This document shows positions 63,694 through 64,000 of a DNA stretch of 64,000 nt, in pieces. The DNA lies in NCBI GenBank assembly GCA_947623305.1, contig CANQGQ010000002.1, positions 186,001 to 250,000 of the forward strand, read 5' to 3'. Under the pieces are notes generated by a model. It worked only from the letters and a program-made list of their open reading frames with translations, did no database searches and had not been told where the DNA came from. Position numbers and translations under genes: made by a program. This stretch comes from an uncultured Alistipes sp. GTDB lineage: Bacteria > Bacteroidota > Bacteroidia > Bacteroidales > Rikenellaceae. Positions within the stretch are counted from its first letter, which is position 1, and every line of letters begins with the position of its first letter.

Positions 63694-63948
63694 TTAAAAA
63701 TTGTCGCAGCGATTTTTCCGTCGGCGTGCGGTCTCGATGCCGTCATTGTTCGCCGGTGGCCTTTTCCCGGATTCCGGACAAGCGGATTTCCGGCTTCGGG
63801 ACGGGCGATTCCGGAGCGGACAGTTCAGATCGTCGCAAGCCGCGCAACCTCCTCGGTCGTGGCCGGTGAGGAGGCGATACAGCCATCGTCCGAGCAAGCC
63901 GAATGCGGCGAACCCGATGATGCCTGCGATGATCGTTTGCCAATCCAT
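63694..63948 (-). CDS. Small Cys-rich membrane protein (FeoB-associated type)
   Basis: The product (84 aa) has one N-terminal transmembrane helix (about 5-27; IIAGIIGFAAFGLLG), then a short Cys-rich part: GGCAACDDLNCPL at about 34-46. This layout fits FeoB-associated Cys-rich membrane proteins. No feoB is visible in the window, so an iron role is not supported by context. A basic, low-complexity tail follows. The bases beyond 63948 to the window end show no complete gene. Confidence 0.6.
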   Translation of the reverse strand: MDWQTIIAGIIGFAAFGLLGRWLYRLLTGHDRGGCAACDDLNCPLRNRPSRSRKSACPESGKRPPANNDGIETARRRKNRCDNF

Positions 63949-64000
63949 TGTGTATGGTGTCTTGTGCGGTTTCGTTTACAGCCACAGAACGAGCCGATAG

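Noticed and set aside
1..64000. tRNA, rRNA, CRISPR, prophage or insertion sequence
   Set aside because: Intergenic gaps were read for tRNA T-arm motifs, regularly spaced repeats and transposase or integrase sequence; none was found. The only repeats are the palindromic intergenic elements and local hairpins.

Overview
The window looks like chromosomal DNA of a GC-rich member of the Bacteroidota, most like Alistipes or another Rikenellaceae. That assignment is an inference. It rests on repeated promoter -7 boxes of the form TAnnTTTG, TonB-dependent receptors with signal peptides, Bacteroidota-typical families (DUF2851, GSCFA, orphan HSDR_N, SufE/SufT), and scarce Shine-Dalgarno sites. I see no rRNA, tRNA, insertion sequence, prophage or CRISPR array.

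Region 1 (1-22.7 kb, all + strand) is a nucleotide-biosynthesis block. The pyrimidine genes are the pyrC 3' end, carA, carB, pyrK, pyrD, pyrF, pyrE and pyrB, which together give UMP. The purine genes are purE, K, L, C, F, M, N, H and D, which with purB (not in the window) give IMP. folD follows and makes the formyl-folate used by PurN and PurH. purT, the formate-using alternative to purN, lies alone at 58.9 kb. PyrB carries a C-terminal zinc domain resembling only the zinc half of the regulatory subunit PyrI.

Region 2 (22.7-33.6 kb, mostly - strand) holds a truncated GH2-like protein without its catalytic Glu and an orphan HSDR_N nuclease-like protein. It also holds a plsY / acyl-CoA ligase / LytS-type kinase / LytTR regulator operon. 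A further operon encodes a PafA-like phosphatase homologue that has lost most active-site residues, SufE, a SufT-like protein and DUF2851. A GSCFA protein follows.

Region 3 (33.8-57.5 kb) is a cobalamin locus. cobU, T, S, C (+) and cbiA, pduO, cobQ, cobD, cbiB (-) cover corrin amidation, adenosylation, aminopropanol attachment and nucleotide-loop assembly. A cobalamin riboswitch precedes a BtuB-like receptor, an exported CbiK-like lipoprotein and a second receptor. Four fused genes (cobJ-cbiC, cbiE-cbiT, cbiG-cbiF, cobK-cbiD) carry eight corrin-ring domains on a chain of ATGA overlaps. A binding protein / permease / ATPase ABC importer converges on that operon. No CbiL, uroporphyrinogen methyltransferase or cytosolic cobaltochelatase is in the window.

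Region 4 (57.5-64 kb) has a DUF2089 regulator with a small membrane protein, purT, a HAD phosphatase, a PLP aminotransferase with an AAE-type transporter, and a small Cys-rich membrane protein. Three clear copies of a GC-rich palindromic intergenic repeat and two diverged relatives are scattered through the window.
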